Part shown: positions 61,370 to 64,000 of the stretch, in pieces
Layout: every line of letters begins with the position of its first letter
Numbering within the stretch: the first letter of the stretch is position 1
Position numbers and translations under genes: made by a program
Assembly: GCF_026460885.1 (NCBI RefSeq)
Contig: NZ_JAOVZW010000008.1
Location: 124,001 to 188,000 of the forward strand
DNA length: 64,000 nucleotides
Source of the DNA: Chryseobacterium formosum
GTDB taxonomy: Bacteria; Bacteroidota; Bacteroidia; Flavobacteriales; Weeksellaceae
Direction of reading: 5' to 3'
Notes under the pieces: generated by a model
What the model was told of the DNA's origin: nothing
What the model saw: the letters and a program-made list of their open reading frames with translations, nothing else
The model's database searches: none

Positions 61370-63664
61370 ATGAAAAAACAACTACTAGTGATGGGTGTGT
61401 TTTTTATTTCCAATATTTTTTTGGCACAAACCAAACAACTTTGGAAAGAGGCATCTCCAAGAAATACTTCAGAAATATTTGAGAATAAAACAAACATCGT
61501 ACATCCCAAAGTTTATAACCTTGATTTTTCAGGTTTAAAAAATGCTTTGGTAAAAACGACCAAAAGCTTTACAAAGTCAAATATTATATCTTTCCCAAAT
61601 TCTGAAGGTGTTTTTGAAGATTTTAAAGTGAGAGAAAATTCAAACTTTGCTCCAGAATTAGCTGCGAAATATCCAGATATCAAATCTTATATTGGTGAAA
61701 GTTTGGAAGATTCTAGCAATACTGTTTATTTCAGTATTTCACCTTTAGGATTGTCTTCAATGGAGCTTTATGGAAACAAATCTGCCGTTTTTATTGAGCC
61801 ATACACGAAAGATCTTTCAACGTATGTTGTTTATAAAAAATCAGATAAGAAACAGAGTTTAGATAAGTTTGAATGCACAGTACTTGATGTTGCTCAGCAA
61901 GGTCTTGATAATTCTAGTCTTACTGCAAGACCAAATGCCGATGATAGTAAATTAAGGACTTTCAGACTGGCATTATCTTGTAATGGTGAATATACTACCT
62001 ATTTTGGAGGAACAGTAGCAGGTGCATTAGCTGCAATGAATAATACAATGACTCGTGTAAACGGAATTTTTGAAAAAGATTTTTCTGCGAGAATGGTACT
62101 AATTGCAAATAACACTAGCGTTATTTATACAAATGCAGCTACAGATCCTTATACAACAATGGCGAATTGGAATACACAATTACAAAATAACTTAACTGCT
62201 ACAATTGGTGAAGCAAATTATGATATAGGTCATTTATTTGGTTCTACAGGAGGTGGAGGTAATGCAGGCTGTATTGGTTGTGTATGTACAAACGGTACAA
62301 AAGGTCGTGGATATACTTCACCTGCAAATGGTATTCCGTCTGGAGATACATTCGATATCGATTATGTAGCGCACGAAATGGGACACCAGTTTGGAGGAAA
62401 TCATACATTTTCGAATGCTAATGAAGGAACAGGAGTGAATGTGGAGCCAGGTGGCGGTTCTACAATTATGGCTTACGCTGGTATCACTAACTATAATGTT
62501 CAAATGAATTCAGATCCATTTTTTCATGCAGTAAGTATTCAGCAGATTACCAATAATATTAAAACAAAAACATGTCCTGTCGTTACAGATACAGGAAATG
62601 CAATTCCGACAGCTGATGCCGGTGCAGATTATATTATTCCGAGAGGAACTCCATTTGTGCTTACAGGAACTGGTACTGATGGAAACTCAGATCCTCTTAC
62701 TTATATTTGGGAACAAATGGATAATGCTTCTACTTCTCAAACTAATGCTAACTCGGTTGCTTCTGCGACAAAAGCTTCAGGGCCAACTTTCAGATCTTAC
62801 ACTCCTCAAACGGTTCCATTCAGATATTTCCCGCCATTAGCAGCAATACTTACTGGAGCGACTACAACCTCAAGTCCTACAGGTACGGCTTCACCTATTG
62901 TTGTAGAAGCTCTATCAAATGTGGCAAGAACATATAACTTTAGATTCACTACTCGTGATAATAGAGCGGGAGGTTCCGGAAATAATTCAGATGATATGGT
63001 AGTAACCGTAAATGCAGGAGCAGGTCCTTTTACTGTTACTTCACAAAATACAGCAGGAATTATTTGGAGTGAAGGGCAAGTACAAAACATTACTTGGAAT
63101 GTTGCTAATACAACTGCAGCACCTGTAAGCACACCAAATGTAACAATTCTATTGTCATCAGATGGTGGTCTTACTTTCCCAACGGTATTAGTTGCAAGTA
63201 CGCCAAATAATGGTAGTTATAGTTATACAGTTCCAGGTGGTCTTGGGAATATTGCTAACGCAAGAATTATGGTTAAAGCTGTAAATAATATATTCTTAAA
63301 TGTAAACCTACAAAATTTTACAATTAATTCTTCTGTAGTAGTAACTCCTCCAGTTGTAGTTCCACCGGTTCGTGTTTTCCAAGGTTTAATGATTTATCCG
63401 GTTCCATCAAATGACGGTTATGTTTACATTAAAGCAGATTTCCCGTCTAAATTAGATGATAAAGGAGAACCATCGCCTTATAAAGTTACTTATGAAGTAT
63501 ATGCGATGGATGGAAAATTAGTTGTTCCTCAAAAGACTCGTCATATTTTTAGAGAGCATTTGGAACAAATTAACTTAAAGCATGTTCCTACAGAAACTTA
63601 TATGATTCATGTAACTGTAGATGGAGAGAAAATTGTTAAAAAATTATTGATGTTACATAAGTAA
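61370..63664 (+). CDS. T9SS-exported reprolysin-like zinc metalloprotease
   Basis: This 764-residue protein has a signal peptide (ending near FLAQ) and a propeptide-like region (about 25-190). The catalytic domain starts near 'LRTFRLALSCNGEYTTYFGG' and holds the zinc site HEMGHQFGGNH (His335, Glu336, His339, His345), followed by a Met-turn candidate 'STIMAYAG'. Two Ig/PKD-type domains follow (about 405-540 and 545-650). The last ~90 residues form a type A T9SS sorting domain ('MIYPVPSNDGYVYIKADFP' ... 'IVKKLLMLHK'). It is probably a secreted or surface protease for protein degradation. Confidence 0.92.
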   Translation: MKKQLLVMGVFFISNIFLAQTKQLWKEASPRNTSEIFENKTNIVHPKVYNLDFSGLKNALVKTTKSFTKSNIISFPNSEGVFEDFKVRENSNFAPELAAKYPDIKSYIGESLEDSSNTVYFSISPLGLSSMELYGNKSAVFIEPYTKDLSTYVVYKKSDKKQSLDKFECTVLDVAQQGLDNSSLTARPNADDSKLRTFRLALSCNGEYTTYFGGTVAGALAAMNNTMTRVNGIFEKDFSARMVLIANNTSVIYTNAATDPYTTMANWNTQLQNNLTATIGEANYDIGHLFGSTGGGGNAGCIGCVCTNGTKGRGYTSPANGIPSGDTFDIDYVAHEMGHQFGGNHTFSNANEGTGVNVEPGGGSTIMAYAGITNYNVQMNSDPFFHAVSIQQITNNIKTKTCPVVTDTGNAIPTADAGADYIIPRGTPFVLTGTGTDGNSDPLTYIWEQMDNASTSQTNANSVASATKASGPTFRSYTPQTVPFRYFPPLAAILTGATTTSSPTGTASPIVVEALSNVARTYNFRFTTRDNRAGGSGNNSDDMVVTVNAGAGPFTVTSQNTAGIIWSEGQVQNITWNVANTTAAPVSTPNVTILLSSDGGLTFPTVLVASTPNNGSYSYTVPGGLGNIANARIMVKAVNNIFLNVNLQNFTINSSVVVTPPVVVPPVRVFQGLMIYPVPSNDGYVYIKADFPSKLDDKGEPSPYKVTYEVYAMDGKLVVPQKTRHIFREHLEQINLKHVPTETYMIHVTVDGEKIVKKLLMLHK

Positions 63665-63687
63665 TTTATATTAATAAAAAAATTATA

Positions 63688-63719
63688 TAGAAACCGTTCG
63701 AAAGAGCGGTTTTTTTTAT
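63688..63719 (+). terminator. Terminator after the metalloprotease gene
   Basis: AACCG and CGGTT close a hairpin at 63692-63711, followed by T8. Confidence 0.65.
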
Positions 63720-63795
63720 TGTAAAATAGTTTATCATTCAGGATAAATGATTCTATATGATTGAAATAATCCCCAAAAAACTATCTAAAGAATAA

Positions 63796-63824
63796 AAAAT
63801 CCGCAGAAAAAATCTGCGGATTAT
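63796..63824 (-). terminator. Terminator after prfC
   Basis: AATCCGCAGA and TCTGCGGATT form a perfect 10-base stem, with T's following on the minus strand. Confidence 0.75.
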
Positions 63825-63846
63825 ATTTTAAAATTTAAAAGCTCAG

Positions 63847-64000
63847 TTAAGCATTTTGAAACTCACTGATAAAATGTAGTTTCACATTCGGGAATTTCTC
63901 CTGTGTCATGTGAATTGTAAAAGAAGAATCGGCTAAGAAAACCAATTGATTATATTTGTCTCTTGCTAAAAATCTCTGTTTTAATCTTGCAAATTCTCTG
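63847..64000 (-). CDS. prfC: C-terminal end of peptide chain release factor 3, start outside the window
   Basis: The minus strand is open from the window edge to a stop at 63847-63849 and encodes about 50 residues. They include 'LARDKYNQLVFLADSSFTI' and 'MTQEKFPNVKLHFISEF', which correspond to the RF3 C-terminal pattern 'D..G..VFLADS...L...QE.+P.V.FH...E'. RF3 is a GTPase that recycles RF1 and RF2 after termination. Only the last part of domain III is visible, so the identification rests on this tail. Confidence 0.7.
   Translation of the reverse strand, partial: REFARLKQRFLARDKYNQLVFLADSSFTIHMTQEKFPNVKLHFISEFQNA

Overview
The window comes from an AT-rich genome of the Bacteroidota, most likely Flavobacteriales/Weeksellaceae and Chryseobacterium-like. 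This rests on Bacteroidota-type Hcp/TssB/TssC proteins, type IX secretion (T9SS) C-terminal sorting domains, a DnaE with an N-terminal exonuclease, a fused two-domain 2-oxoacid dehydrogenase E1, an archaeal-type ProS, scarce Shine-Dalgarno sequences and several TTTG/TAnnTTTG promoters. The genus is inferred from protein character, not from a marker gene.

Region 1 (1-6382) is the structural part of a Bacteroidota type VI secretion system (T6SS subtype iii): the end of a probable baseplate gene, tssB and tssC (sheath), a strong terminator, a 580-base AT-rich gap with a good promoter, three tandem hcp paralogues and vgrG.

Region 2 (6385-18555) is an accessory effector/immunity island. In order it holds a VgrG-linked effector candidate with a DUF3289-like end and a lipoprotein; a papain-like cysteine-protease effector candidate and a lipoprotein; an orphan C-terminal tip related to that protease and small membrane proteins; a conserved-looking 271-residue protein; a 1420-residue LysM plus PAAR-like (DUF4280) effector with two apparent peptidoglycan-hydrolase modules; and then a run of lipoprotein or exported immunity candidates, two of them frameshifted, mixed with two decayed fragments of LysM-type effector genes. 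The exported or lipoprotein form of most candidate immunity proteins suggests periplasmic targets. This is the most unusual part of the window.

Region 3 (18556-44916) is mostly housekeeping: a membrane acyltransferase, a GH43-like glycosidase, grpE-dnaJ (DnaJ with only two zinc-finger motifs), an Nramp manganese transporter with a palindromic candidate operator, a DUF937/OmpA protein, proS, a low-complexity lipoprotein and a FadL-like porin, a ZIP transporter with a methyltransferase, a THUMP RNA methyltransferase, a glycosyltransferase, a PLP-dependent sulfur-amino-acid lyase divergent from an Lrp/AsnC regulator, a bestrophin, the branched-chain 2-oxoacid dehydrogenase E1 fusion and dnaE.

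Region 4 (44917-64000) contains two large T9SS-exported surface proteins with nearly identical sorting domains, a K+ channel with a zinc-ribbon tail, a Nif3-like protein followed by a coiled-coil protein whose zinc ribbon has lost its cysteines, fatty-acid activation and oxidation genes (AMP-ligase, acyl-CoA dehydrogenase), a DUF4349 lipoprotein, a T9SS-exported metalloprotease and the 3' end of prfC. No tRNA, rRNA, CRISPR array or intact transposase was seen.
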